The notes beneath the pieces were generated by a model. It saw only the letters and a list, made by a program, of their open reading frames with translations, did no database searches and was not told the origin of the DNA. Shown in pieces: positions 54,075 through 63,259 of a stretch of 64,000 bases of DNA. The stretch is from positions 1-64,000 of the forward strand of contig JACKHV010000004.1 in the NCBI GenBank assembly GCA_020638835.1, written 5' to 3'. The position numbers were made by a program, and so were the translations under genes. The number at the start of each line of letters is the position of its first letter. Position 1 is the stretch's first letter. The stretch is from Planctomycetota bacterium. GTDB lineage: Bacteria; Planctomycetota; UBA1135; GCA-002686595.

Positions 54075-55482
54075 CTTGGATGCTGTCGATGTCGCCCGCG
54101 CCGAGCACGAGCAGCGTGGACTGGCTGGGCAGCCGCTCGAGCGTGGCCTGGAGGCTGCTCTGCAGGCCGCCGCCGGCGAGCGCCTCGACGCCCGCGCGAC
54201 GCAGGCGCGACGCGAGTTCCTCGGCGCCCGCACCGACCGCGTCGATGTGCTTGCGCGCGCCGTAGACGTCCGCCACGACGACGCGTTCGACGCCGCGCAA
54301 GCTCTCGACGAACTCGCCGAGGAAGCGCGCCGTGCGGCTGTGCTGGTGCGGCTGGAAGAGGACGTGCAGCGGACCGCCGGACGACGCGCGGCGCGCCGCC
54401 TCGACCGTGACGCGCACTTCCGTCGGGTGGTGCGCGTAGTCGTGGATCACTTCGATGCCGTCGATGGTCCCCCATGGTTCGAAGCGCCGACCCGCGCCGC
54501 GGTACTCGCCGATCGAGCGCGCCGCGGCCTCGGCGACGTCGCGCGGTTCGAGGTGCCACTCGCGCGAGCAGAGTCCGATCACGAGGCCGAGCGCTAGTGC
54601 GGCGTTCTCGACGTTGAAGGCGCCGGGGACCGCCAGCGCGACTTCCGGCGTCGCCCAGCCGGGTCCGATCAGGCGGAAGCGGAAGCAGCCGCGTTCCTCG
54701 CCCGACAGCTCGACCTTCAGCTCGTGGCCGAGGCGCCAGACCGGGACGCGCGCGCCGTTCGTGACGCGCTCGGGCACTTCGGTGCCGACGACCAGCAGGC
54801 CGTTCGGGTCGACGCGGTCCGCGAAGCGCGCGAAGGCTTCCTCGATTGCTTCGAGCGTGCCGTAGTAGTCGAGGTGGTCCGCCTCGACGTTGGTGATCAC
54901 GCAACCGGTCGGCGCGAGCTGCAGGAAGGAGCGGTCGTACTCGCACGCCTCCATCGCGAACCAACCGCCGACCTCGGGCGTGATCGCGTTCGTGCCGAGT
55001 TCGCGGTCGGTGCCGCCGATCAGCGCGCCGGGGCGCGGCGCTCCGCGACCGGCCGCGGCGGCGGCGCCGCGCAGCGCGTAGTAGAGCAGCCACGACGTCG
55101 TCGTCTTGCCGTGCGTGCCGCAGACGGCCAAGCCGCGGCCGGCGGGCGCGAGCTTGCCGAGCAGCTCCGCGTACTTCATCACCGGCAAGCCCGCGGCCTG
55201 CGCGGCGACGACCTGCGGATCGTCGAGCGGCACGGCGGCCGAGCGCACGAGCGCGCCGGTACCAGCCGGCAGCTTCGACGGCGAAGGCCCGCTGCCGACC
55301 GCGATCCCGAGCTTCCGCAGCCCCTCGGTGAAGGGCGTCGCCACCGCGTCCTGGCCAGTGATCGTGTGGCCGCGCTCGAACAGGATGCGCGCGGCTCCCG
55401 AGAGTCCGGCGCCGCCCGCTCCGACGAGGTGCAGGTGCGCGGGGAGGCCGGGGATCAGGGACGGAGGGAGGGCGTCCTTCAT
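54016..55482 (-). CDS. murC: UDP-N-acetylmuramate-L-alanine ligase
   Basis: MurC adds L-Ala to UDP-MurNAc in the cytoplasm. The 488-residue protein has LHLVGAGGAGLSGAARILFE for UDP binding, the ATP P-loop VCGTHGKTTTSWLLYYALRG, NVEADHLDYYGTLEAIEEAF, and IHDYAHHPTEVRVTVEAARR, FQPHQHSRT near the C-terminus. The second in-frame Met (55482) is my start; the first (55545) adds a 21-residue tail not typical for MurC. The 3' end overlaps murB by 59 bases. Confidence 0.93.
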   Translation of the reverse strand: MKDALPPSLIPGLPAHLHLVGAGGAGLSGAARILFERGHTITGQDAVATPFTEGLRKLGIAVGSGPSPSKLPAGTGALVRSAAVPLDDPQVVAAQAAGLPVMKYAELLGKLAPAGRGLAVCGTHGKTTTSWLLYYALRGAAAAAGRGAPRPGALIGGTDRELGTNAITPEVGGWFAMEACEYDRSFLQLAPTGCVITNVEADHLDYYGTLEAIEEAFARFADRVDPNGLLVVGTEVPERVTNGARVPVWRLGHELKVELSGEERGCFRFRLIGPGWATPEVALAVPGAFNVENAALALGLVIGLCSREWHLEPRDVAEAAARSIGEYRGAGRRFEPWGTIDGIEVIHDYAHHPTEVRVTVEAARRASSGGPLHVLFQPHQHSRTARFLGEFVESLRGVERVVVADVYGARKHIDAVGAGAEELASRLRRAGVEALAGGGLQSSLQATLERLPSQSTLLVLGAGDIDSIQDDLLEALSLRSTAQRRPVR

Positions 55483-55596
55483 GGAAGCGGAGTGCGGAGT
55501 GCCGATCGGAGAGCGCGCGTCGAGCGGCTCGGAAGTGTGGTCCATTCAACCGATCGGGAGCGCGCTCTCAAAGCACGGCCGACCGATTCCTGGCGT

Positions 55597-56733
55597 TCAA
55601 TCACCGCCGCGCGCGAGCAGCATCAGGTCGTCGAGGATGCGCCGCGCCGCGTCGAGCGGAACGGCTCGTTCCAGCGCTGCCGCGCGACGCGCGCGTTCCT
55701 CTGCGCCGGTCGGTCCGGCGAGGCGCACGAGTTCGGCGATGAGCGCCGCGTCGAGCCGTTCGTCGTCCACGATGCGCACGCCTTCGCCGAGCCCGCGCGC
55801 GTTGCGCTCCTGGTGGCGGTCGCCGTGGTGCGGGTAGGGCACGACGACCGCGGGCACGCGCGCGGCGGCGACCTCGGCGAGCGTCGACGCCCCGCCGCGG
55901 CACAGCACGAGATCAGCGGCGCGGAGCAGCGCGGGGACGCCGGTGAGGTACTCGCGCACGACGAGTCCCGCGCGCGCGGCGGGCGCCTCGGGGAGTCGAC
56001 CGGGGCCGCACTGGTGCAGAACCTCGATGCCGCCGGCCTTCAGCCCATCGGCGTGTTCCGCGACGAAGCGGTTCAGGCTGCCGGCGCCCTGAGAGCCGCC
56101 GAGCACGAGCAACAAGGGTCCGTTGCCGGGCAGGCCTACGCGGCGCGCGAGTTCACGGCGCTCGGCGTCCGTCGCGCGGCCTTGCGCCAGCGCCGGATCG
56201 AGCGGCGGGCCGACGAGGCGATGCCGCGTCCCCGGCGCCGCCGGAACGCTGGCCGGCCAGGCGTGGTAGACGCGTCGGACGAGCCGCGCGAGCGTGCGCG
56301 TCGCCTTGCCGGCGACGGCGTTCACCTCGAGCAGCGCGCAGGGCAGGCCGAGGCTGCGCGCCGCGAGCACCGCGGGCAGCGAGGTGAAGCCGCCGAGACC
56401 GAGCAACACTTCGGAACGGTGCCGGACGAGCGCGCGGCGGGCGCGCAGGGTGGCGGGCAGGGCGCGGCGCGCGAGTTGCGCGAGGCCCGGGGCTCCCCCA
56501 CCGGCCGGCTCGAGCGGCAGGACGACGCGCTCGCAGTCCGGCGCGAGCGCGGCGAGCCCGGCGAGCGCCGACTCCTCGACCGCTCGACCGCTCGTGAACC
56601 ACAGGAGGTCGGTCGGCGTCGCTCCGCGCGCCCGCGCGTCGGCGAGCAGGTGCAAGCCGGGAACGATGTGGCCCCCGGTCCCGCCGCCGGCGAAGGCGAG
56701 GCGAGGGCCGGGGGCCGGAGTCGTCGTCGACAT
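55597..56733 (-). CDS. murG: Undecaprenyl-PP-MurNAc-pentapeptide N-acetylglucosaminyltransferase
   Basis: MurG turns lipid I into lipid II at the inner face of the membrane. The 378-residue GT-B enzyme has LAFAGGGTGGHIVPGLHLLA (first G loop), VLLGLGGFTSLPAVLAARSL (second), LVLGGSQGAGSLNRFVAEHA (third), and the C-lobe ADLVLCRGGASTLAEVAAAR with VPYPHHGDRHQERNARGL. Motifs, length and context in the dcw cluster are complete. Confidence 0.95.
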   Translation of the reverse strand: MSTTTPAPGPRLAFAGGGTGGHIVPGLHLLADARARGATPTDLLWFTSGRAVEESALAGLAALAPDCERVVLPLEPAGGGAPGLAQLARRALPATLRARRALVRHRSEVLLGLGGFTSLPAVLAARSLGLPCALLEVNAVAGKATRTLARLVRRVYHAWPASVPAAPGTRHRLVGPPLDPALAQGRATDAERRELARRVGLPGNGPLLLVLGGSQGAGSLNRFVAEHADGLKAGGIEVLHQCGPGRLPEAPAARAGLVVREYLTGVPALLRAADLVLCRGGASTLAEVAAARVPAVVVPYPHHGDRHQERNARGLGEGVRIVDDERLDAALIAELVRLAGPTGAEERARRAAALERAVPLDAARRILDDLMLLARGGD

Positions 56734-56736
56734 CGA

Positions 56737-56943
56737 TCAGGAACGGCGCTCGGAGGCGGTCTCGATCGAGTCTTCTCGCGTGGCGGCGGTCTGCTCGACC
56801 GTCACGACCTCGGCGTTCGGCTCGGCGTTCTCGACGGAGGTGCCGCGCAGGTCGGCGGCGAGCACTTCGCCGGCAGGACGCAGCGAGACGGCGGCGAGCA
56901 ACGCCATGCCGGCCCAGACGAAGCTACGGACTCGCGGATCCAT
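56737..56943 (-). CDS. Small exported protein of unknown function in the dcw cluster
   Basis: A 68-residue product with an N-terminal hydrophobic segment (VRSFVWAGMALLAAVSLRPA) and an acidic, Thr/Glu-rich tail (TVEQTAATREDSIETASERR). It is not recognised. The ATG at 56943 touches the stop of the LysM gene and its own stop lies 3 bases before murG, so the spacing supports a real gene. Its size and layout are not those of FtsL, FtsQ or FtsB. Confidence 0.55.
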   Translation of the reverse strand: MDPRVRSFVWAGMALLAAVSLRPAGEVLAADLRGTSVENAEPNAEVVTVEQTAATREDSIETASERRS

Positions 56944-57935
56944 CAGCGCACCCGAGGACGATCGGCCGACGCGCGGTTCGAGGAGCTGTTGCGCGACGCG
57001 GAGGCGACCTCGGTGGTCGTCGTGACGCGCGCGCCGGCGGGCATCGCGATGACTTGGCCGACGGACATGCGGTTCGGATCGAGGCCCGGGTTCAGCGCGA
57101 GGATCGCGGAGACCTGCTTGACGCTGCCGAGCTGGTCCTGGGCGATGCGCGAGAGCACGTCGCCGGACTGGATCGTGTAGGTGCCGCCGGGACCGCTCGG
57201 GACCGCGGGCTTGCTCGACGGCGTGCGCGCTGCGAGAGACTCGGTGGCCGCGTCGGCGCCGGGCAGCATCAGCTTCTGACCGACGTACAAGTGGTCGGGG
57301 TCGAGGCCGGGGTTCAGCGCGACGATCTCCTGCATGCGGCGGGTCGTGCCGAGTTGTTCCATCGAGATCTGGCTGAGCGTCTCACCGCGTGCGACGACGT
57401 GCTCACGCTGGCGGCGGTGCTTGTCCATCTTGGAGAGGTTGTCGCGGCCCGATCCGGGCGTCGGCTCGGGCCGGTTGGTCGCCGGGAGATCCGCCGCGGG
57501 AGTGGGACGGAAGTTCGCCGGGTCCTGGGTAGGGACGATGCCGATCTGGAGCCCCGCCGGCCGGACCGCCGGGCCGTCGACCACAGGGCGATCGGTGGTG
57601 ACGAAGCCGACCCCCGGGGCGCCGGTCTGAGTCTGCTTGGCGAGTTCCGCCGCCGACTTGCCGGTCGCGTACTTCTCCTCGAGCGATTTCGCCTTCGCGG
57701 CCTGCTGGCTGCGGTGCAGTTCTTCGGCGCGCTTCGCCTCTTCGCGGCGGCGCAGGGCCTCGCGCTGCTGACGCTCCGCGGGCGTGAGTTGACGCGCGGG
57801 CGCTTCCTTCGCCGGTCCCGCCTTCGCGACCTTCTCGTCCGCCGGTTTGGAGTCGCCGTCCCACAGCGCGAACGTGACGAGGGTCACCAAGAGGAAGACG
57901 AGGGCGAGGACGCCGTAGCGTTCGATTCTCTGCAT
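56943..57935 (-). CDS. Membrane-anchored protein with two LysM domains
   Basis: A 330-residue protein. One transmembrane segment (GVLALVFLLVTLVTFALW) is followed by a charged helical, probably coiled-coil region (QLTPAERQQREALRRREEAK), a Pro-rich linker and two LysM domains: HVVARGETLSQISMEQLGTT at about 178 and YTIQSGDVLSRIAQDQLGSV near 250, each ending in NPGLDPxxxxVGQ. LysM binds peptidoglycan, and placement between ftsW and murG suggests a cell-wall role during growth or division. A LysM protein at this place in the dcw cluster is unusual. Confidence 0.85.
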   Translation of the reverse strand: MQRIERYGVLALVFLLVTLVTFALWDGDSKPADEKVAKAGPAKEAPARQLTPAERQQREALRRREEAKRAEELHRSQQAAKAKSLEEKYATGKSAAELAKQTQTGAPGVGFVTTDRPVVDGPAVRPAGLQIGIVPTQDPANFRPTPAADLPATNRPEPTPGSGRDNLSKMDKHRRQREHVVARGETLSQISMEQLGTTRRMQEIVALNPGLDPDHLYVGQKLMLPGADAATESLAARTPSSKPAVPSGPGGTYTIQSGDVLSRIAQDQLGSVKQVSAILALNPGLDPNRMSVGQVIAMPAGARVTTTTEVASASRNSSSNRASADRPRVR

Positions 57936-57987
57936 CGCGGGCTCCGGGGATCGAGTCGGCTGGGGCCGACGGAACGAAGGTCAGGTG

Positions 57988-59193
57988 TCAGGTGGTTTCG
58001 GGAGAGTCCTCTTCCGTCCGTCGCGCCGCGCCGAGAGCGAGGCCGACCGCGATGGAAGAGACGATCAGGGAGGTTCCGCCGTCCGAGAGGAACGGCAGCG
58101 TCATCCCCTTGGGCGGGGCGAGGCCGGTCACGACCTGCATGTGCAGCATGGCTTGCACGCTGACCGACAACAGCAGACCGAACGAGCTCAGCGCGAGGTA
58201 GCGGTTGCGAATCGTGAGGACCATGCGCAGAGAAAACCAAACGAAGGCCAAGATCAAGCCCAACGTGAGGAGTGTTCCGACAAGTCCCAGTTCTTCACCG
58301 ATCATCGCGAAGATGTAGTCGGAGTCCTGGTACGGAATGCCGCTGTTGCGAAAGCCGCCGTGACCGAGTCCGACGCCGAAATACTGGCCCGATCCGAGCG
58401 CGCGCACGGCGTCCGACGCTTGCGCGTTCTCCGACACGCCGAGGAACACGTCGACGCGCTTGCGGATGTAGTCGAAGAAGGTCACGCCTACGACGAAGGC
58501 CGCGCCTCCGATGCCGATCGCGGACCCGGCGGAGTGCATGAAGCGCGCGCCGCCGATGTAGAGCGTCGAGACGAAGCACAGGAAGAACAGCAGCGCTCCG
58601 CCGAGGTCCGTCTCCGCGCCGATCAATGCCATCACGAAGAGGCCGATGCCGAGCACGGGCCCGACACCCTGCCGCAGGTCGAGCAGGCGCGGCCCGAGCC
58701 GGGTACAGCGGTCGGCGACCCACAGCACCATCACGATCCGGGCGAGTTCGGAGGGCTGGAAGGTCCGGTTCACGAAGGGCAGCAAGACCCAGCGGGCCGA
58801 GCCGTTGCGCGCCTCGCCGATCCCCGGCACCCAGACGCAGATCAAGGCGATCACCACCCCCACGACGAGGGCCGGGAGGAAGCGCCGCAGGCCCTGCGGG
58901 CCGATCCGGGCGCAGATCAGGATCGCGCCGACGCCGAGCAGGCGGTAGATCGCCTGCTGGGTGACCTCGCTCTTGTAGTCGGCGGGGCTGAGGGTCGTGG
59001 CCGCGTGGCTCGCCTGCAGCAGCATGCCGAGTCCCATCAGCGACAGGACGCAGAGGAACAGGCGCAGCGCCGGACGCGACGGCGACGGAGCCTCGGCGCG
59101 GCGCGTGAAGGTCTCGAGGCGCTCGAAGATCGTCAGCTGGTGCTCGGAGGGACCGAGCGCGACGGCGCCGGCGCGTTTGCGGAAGCGTGCCAT
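57988..59193 (-). CDS. ftsW: SEDS-family peptidoglycan glycosyltransferase FtsW
   Basis: A 401-residue polytopic membrane protein of the SEDS family (FtsW/RodA/SpoVE), which polymerises lipid II with a partner class B PBP. It has GSARWVLLPFVNRTFQPSEL with the SEDS pattern, GAETDLGGALLFFLCFVSTL with the conserved Asp region, QYFGVGLGHGGFRNSGIPYQDSD with the expected FtsW loop (Gly-rich), IGEELGLVGTLLTLGL and the C-terminal PPKGMTLPFLSDGGTSLIVS. Position in the dcw cluster with ftsI supports FtsW over RodA. It is directly followed by the LysM gene. Confidence 0.93.
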   Translation of the reverse strand: MARFRKRAGAVALGPSEHQLTIFERLETFTRRAEAPSPSRPALRLFLCVLSLMGLGMLLQASHAATTLSPADYKSEVTQQAIYRLLGVGAILICARIGPQGLRRFLPALVVGVVIALICVWVPGIGEARNGSARWVLLPFVNRTFQPSELARIVMVLWVADRCTRLGPRLLDLRQGVGPVLGIGLFVMALIGAETDLGGALLFFLCFVSTLYIGGARFMHSAGSAIGIGGAAFVVGVTFFDYIRKRVDVFLGVSENAQASDAVRALGSGQYFGVGLGHGGFRNSGIPYQDSDYIFAMIGEELGLVGTLLTLGLILAFVWFSLRMVLTIRNRYLALSSFGLLLSVSVQAMLHMQVVTGLAPPKGMTLPFLSDGGTSLIVSSIAVGLALGAARRTEEDSPETT

Positions 59194-59197
59194 CTGC

Positions 59198-60340
59198 CTA
59201 CCGGACCTTGAGGAGGGCCAGACCGAGCATCGCGCAAGCCGCCGCGACGATCCACGCGCGCACGACGACGGTGACTTCGTGCCACGGGGCGGCGCCCTCG
59301 TGGAAGATCCCGCCGTGGCGCTCGAGGCCGTGGTGCACGGGGGCGCAGGTGAAGATCCGCTTGCCGCCGCTGCGTTTGTACCAGAACGTCTGCAGCCAGG
59401 AGCTGCCGAGGTTCACGAAGAAGACGGCGCCGATCAGCGGCAGCACGAGCTCCTGCTTCGCGACGAGCGCCATCCACGCGAGCAACGCTCCGATCGGCAG
59501 TGAGCCCGAGTCACCCATGAAGACCTTCGCGGGGAAGGCGTTGTACCAGAGGAAGCCGAGGCACGAGCCGACGAGCGCCCCGCCCATCACGGCCATCTCG
59601 GACGCCGCGGGCACGTACGGGATGGCGAGGTAGCTCGTCCAGTCCCAGCGACCGCTGACGTAGCAGAAGATCGCGAGCGTCAGGCCGGAGATGATCATGC
59701 AGCCCGACGCGAGGCCGTCCATCCCGTCCGTGATGTTCGCGGCGTTGGCCCAGCCCACGACGACGACCCACTCGAAGGCGACGAAGGCGAGCACGCCGAT
59801 CAAGCTGGCACCCAGCGGGATCGACAGGTCCTTGAAGAAGGGCGGGTAGAGGTTCAGCAGCGTCTCGCGGCCGTTCGTGCGCGCGTAGTAGGCGAAGGCG
59901 CCGACGACGAAGAGCGCAACGAGCCCCAGGCCGGCCATCTTCGCGCCGCGCGCGAGGCCGTGGGAGTTCTTGACCGTCAGCTTCAGGAAGTCGTCGACGA
60001 AGCCCACCGAGGCGACGCCCGCCGTCAGCACGAGTCCGAGCAGGACGTACGCGTTGTCGAGGCGACACCACAGCAGCACGGACGCGAGCAGCGAGGTGAC
60101 GAGGAACGAGCCGCCCATCGTCGGCGTGCCGCGCTTGCTGATCTGGCCCGGCTTGAGGATCGGCTGCAGGTCCGTCTTCTCGACGTCCTCCAGCACGCGG
60201 TGGCCCTTGAGCCAGCGGATCACGAAGTGCCCCCACCACAGCGCGAACAGGAAGGCCGTGAGGGTCGCCATCGCGACGCGGAAAGTGACGTAGCCGAAGA
60301 GCTGCACGCCCAGGGCGTCGTCGAAGATGCCGGGGAGCAA
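59198..60340 (-). CDS. mraY: Phospho-N-acetylmuramoyl-pentapeptide transferase
   Basis: MraY makes lipid I. The 380-residue membrane enzyme has about ten helices and the family motifs KRGTPTMGGSFLVTSLL, GFVDDFLKLTVKNSHGLA (the two Asp), GWANAANITDGMDGLASG, VFMGDSGSLPIGALLAWMAL and APVHHGLERHG. The start is a TTG at 60340, two bases after the murF stop: it gives MLPGIFDDALGVQLFGYVTF, like other MraY N-termini, and there is no nearby ATG. The long upstream frame is the shadow of murF. Confidence 0.95.
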   Translation of the reverse strand: MLPGIFDDALGVQLFGYVTFRVAMATLTAFLFALWWGHFVIRWLKGHRVLEDVEKTDLQPILKPGQISKRGTPTMGGSFLVTSLLASVLLWCRLDNAYVLLGLVLTAGVASVGFVDDFLKLTVKNSHGLARGAKMAGLGLVALFVVGAFAYYARTNGRETLLNLYPPFFKDLSIPLGASLIGVLAFVAFEWVVVVGWANAANITDGMDGLASGCMIISGLTLAIFCYVSGRWDWTSYLAIPYVPAASEMAVMGGALVGSCLGFLWYNAFPAKVFMGDSGSLPIGALLAWMALVAKQELVLPLIGAVFFVNLGSSWLQTFWYKRSGGKRIFTCAPVHHGLERHGGIFHEGAAPWHEVTVVVRAWIVAAACAMLGLALLKVR

Positions 60341-60342
60341 GA

Positions 60343-61731
60343 CTAGCGACCCTCCAGCAGCTCGGAGACGAGGCGTTCGAGCCCGACGGCGCGGCTGCCC
60401 TTGACGAGCACGACGTCGCCGGCGCGCCACGTGTCGCGCACGAAGCTCGCGGCCTCGGCGACGCCCGTGGCGTGGTGGATGTGTTCCTGCGCGAGTCCGC
60501 CCTCGAGCGCGCCCGCGGCCGTCGCTCGGCACAGATCGCCCACGAGCACGAGCTCGTCGATTCCGTTGGTCGCGGCGTCGACGCCCACGGCGTGGTGCAG
60601 CTCCGCCGCGAACTCTCCGAGCTCGAGCATGTCGCCGAGCACGAGGATGCGCCGCTCGAAGCCGTGCAGGCCGGCGAGCACCCGCACGCTGGCCTTCGCG
60701 GAGTCCGGGTTCGCGTTGTAGGTGTCGTCGAAGAGCGTGACGCCGTCGACGTCGTGGCGCTCCATGCGACGGTGTCCGCCGGAGAGCCGGCTGACCGCAG
60801 GCAACACTTCGTCGAGCTCGATGCCGAGCCCGCGACACGCGGCGAGCGCCGCGAGCAGGTTCTGCACGTTGTGACGGCCGAGCAGCGGGAAGGTCACCTC
60901 GCGCCCCTCGAGGCGGAAGGTCGTCCCGCCGGAGTGGAACCAAGGATCCCGCGCGTCGAGATCACCGTCCCCACCCACGCTGAAGGTGATCACGCGCGCC
61001 GCGGTCGACGCGCGCAAGGTGGGCGTCCACGGGCAGTCGGCGTTCAGCACGCAGAATCCGTCTCGCGGCAGCGATGCGGACAGCTCGCCCTTCTCGCGCG
61101 CGACGCCTTCGACGGACAGGAGCCCCTCGAGGTGCGACGCGCCGATGTTCGTGATGATGCCGGCCGTCGGGCGCGCCGTGCGGCAGAGCGCGGCGATCTC
61201 GCCGGGGTGATTGGTACCCATCTCGACGACGAGCACCTCCGTGTCCTGGTCGGCGAGGAAGAGCGTGTGCGGGACGCCGATGTCGTTGTTGAACGAGTTC
61301 GGCGAGCTCACCGTGTTGCGCACGGTGGACAGCAGCTCGAACAGGATGTTCTTCGTCGTCGTCTTGCCGCAGGAACCCGTGATGCCGATCACGGGGACGT
61401 CGAGCTGCGAGCGGTGCCACGACGCGAGGTCGGACAGCGCGCGACGCGGATCGGCGTGCGCGAGCACGGGGAGCTCGGCGGGGAGTTCCGCGAGCGTCGA
61501 ACCGAGTTCCGAAGCCGGTCCGCGCAGCAGCAAGCCGCCGGCTCCGGCGCGTTGCGCCGCGGCAGCGAAGCGATTGCCGTCGAAGTTCGGTCCGGACAAC
61601 GCGACGAAGAACGCACCCTTCGCGAGGCTGCGTGTGTCCGTGCTGACGCCCACCGCTGTACGCGCCGCGTCACCGCGCAGCAACTCCGCGCCGGTCGAGT
61701 CGACGATGTTCTGAATGCGCAAGCGAATCAC
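60343..61731 (-). CDS. murF: UDP-MurNAc-tripeptide-D-Ala-D-Ala ligase
   Basis: MurF adds D-Ala-D-Ala to finish the pentapeptide. The 462-residue ligase has IGITGSCGKTTTKNILFELL (ATP P-loop), TVSSPNSFNNDIGVPHTLFL, EMGTNHPGEIAALC, ITNIGASHLEGLLSVEGVAR and LFDDTYNANPDSAKASVRVL. The GTG start at 61731 is preceded by GAGAGGA and lies 13 bases after the murE stop. The order murE-murF-mraY is the classical one. Confidence 0.95.
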   Translation of the reverse strand: MIRLRIQNIVDSTGAELLRGDAARTAVGVSTDTRSLAKGAFFVALSGPNFDGNRFAAAAQRAGAGGLLLRGPASELGSTLAELPAELPVLAHADPRRALSDLASWHRSQLDVPVIGITGSCGKTTTKNILFELLSTVRNTVSSPNSFNNDIGVPHTLFLADQDTEVLVVEMGTNHPGEIAALCRTARPTAGIITNIGASHLEGLLSVEGVAREKGELSASLPRDGFCVLNADCPWTPTLRASTAARVITFSVGGDGDLDARDPWFHSGGTTFRLEGREVTFPLLGRHNVQNLLAALAACRGLGIELDEVLPAVSRLSGGHRRMERHDVDGVTLFDDTYNANPDSAKASVRVLAGLHGFERRILVLGDMLELGEFAAELHHAVGVDAATNGIDELVLVGDLCRATAAGALEGGLAQEHIHHATGVAEAASFVRDTWRAGDVVLVKGSRAVGLERLVSELLEGR

Positions 61732-61744
61732 CCGATCCTCTCGA

Positions 61745-63259
61745 TCACGAGAGCTCCTCGAGGACGACTTCGCGGTCACTGAACGGCAGGACTTCGCTGC
61801 CGATCGTTTGAGTGGTCTCATGCCCCTTGCCGGCCACGAGCACGACGTCGCCCGAACGCGCGGACGAGAGCGCGAGTCGGATCGCGGCGCGGCGATCGAC
61901 CTCGACGTGCAGTTCAGCGGAAGTACCGCGCGCACCTTCCGCGACCGCGTCGCAGATGGCGCTCGGATCCTCGGAGCGCGGGTTGTCGCTGGTGACGACG
62001 ACGACGTCCGCGCGACTCGCCGCGGCGCGTCCCATCAGGGGGCGCTTGCCGCGGTCGCGATCACCGCCGCAACCGAACACGACGAACAGTCTTCCGCCGG
62101 TCGGCAGGGCATCTCGCAACACGTCCAGAACTCGCACGAGCGCATCCGGCGTGTGGGCGTAGTCGACGAATACCGCCGGAGAACGACCTCCATTCGCCGA
62201 TTCTCCGACGCGCTCGAGACGCCCCGGAGGAGCGGAGACGGCTGCGAGCCCTTCCGCAAGCGCGGAAGGACTCGCACCCGACGTGAGTACTGCTGCCGTC
62301 GCCGCCAAGGCGTTCTCGACGTTGTGACGACCCAACAGAGGCAACCGCAGCTCGACCCCGGAAAACCCCATCCCACTCAGGGTAAGAAGCGTTCCCTGCA
62401 AATCTGTCACGAGCTGAGAAGCCGACAGGTCGGCGACGTGCGCAGTACCGTTCGTTGCAACACCGAAAGTGATGATGCGTGCGTGTTTCTTCGCGGCCGC
62501 CGCGACCATCACCTGGTGGTGAGGATCGTCGGCGTTGATGACCGCGGACGAGTTGTGATCGAGAGCAGTGAAGAGCAGTGCCTTCGCTGACGCATACTGG
62601 TCAATCGTTCCGTGATAGTCCAGATGATCACGACCAAGATTCGTGAAGATCGCAACGTCGATCTCGACGCCGGCGATGCGCTCTTGGTCGAGCGCGTGCG
62701 AACTGACTTCCATGACGATGGAGTCACCGCCGAGTCGCACGTGTTGCGCGAGCAAGGCTTGCAGTCCGGGACCGTCCGGCGTCGTGTGCGTCGCTGCTTC
62801 GAAGCGATCACCGGCGAGTCGGTTGCCGACCGTCCCCAACACACCGGAGCGCTTTCCACAACTTGTCCATAAGTCGTGGACAAGTGCGGCGGTCGTGGTC
62901 TTGCCGTTCGTGCCGGTGATGGCAACGACGGTCAGTTCGTGCGACGGGTTGCCGTAGAGCTCCGACGCGACGCGGCCGGCGAGGCCACGCGCTTGCGGAT
63001 GCAACCACAGCGGCGCGCCCGAGCGCGCGACGGCGGAATCGAGGTCCGCGTTCGCGAGCGGCGCGAGGATGGCGCGCGCACCGGCGTCGAGCGCTGCCGA
63101 AGCGAAGCGGGAGCCGTCCGTCGAATGGCCCGGGATCGCCACGTAGAGGTCATTCTGGGCCACTCTTCGGCTGTCCAGGCTCACGCCGAGGACGTCGACT
63201 TCGCGGCCGACTCCCCCACGCAGCTCACCACCGAAACGATCGACGAGTGCCCCCAACAT
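61745..63259 (-). CDS. murE: UDP-MurNAc-L-Ala-D-Glu-diamino acid ligase
   Basis: MurE adds the third amino acid to the stem peptide. The 504-residue ligase has VAITGTNGKTTTAALVHDLW (ATP P-loop), SSHALDQERIAGVEIDVAIF, TNLGRDHLDYHGTIDQYASA and VDYAHTPDALVRVLDVLRDA. The diamino-acid specificity loop reads TSDNPRSEDPSAI: DNPR, the motif of meso-diaminopimelate enzymes (lysine enzymes usually lack this Arg). The ATG at 63259 overlaps the ftsI stop by one base. Confidence 0.95.
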   Translation of the reverse strand: MLGALVDRFGGELRGGVGREVDVLGVSLDSRRVAQNDLYVAIPGHSTDGSRFASAALDAGARAILAPLANADLDSAVARSGAPLWLHPQARGLAGRVASELYGNPSHELTVVAITGTNGKTTTAALVHDLWTSCGKRSGVLGTVGNRLAGDRFEAATHTTPDGPGLQALLAQHVRLGGDSIVMEVSSHALDQERIAGVEIDVAIFTNLGRDHLDYHGTIDQYASAKALLFTALDHNSSAVINADDPHHQVMVAAAAKKHARIITFGVATNGTAHVADLSASQLVTDLQGTLLTLSGMGFSGVELRLPLLGRHNVENALAATAAVLTSGASPSALAEGLAAVSAPPGRLERVGESANGGRSPAVFVDYAHTPDALVRVLDVLRDALPTGGRLFVVFGCGGDRDRGKRPLMGRAAASRADVVVVTSDNPRSEDPSAICDAVAEGARGTSAELHVEVDRRAAIRLALSSARSGDVVLVAGKGHETTQTIGSEVLPFSDREVVLEELS

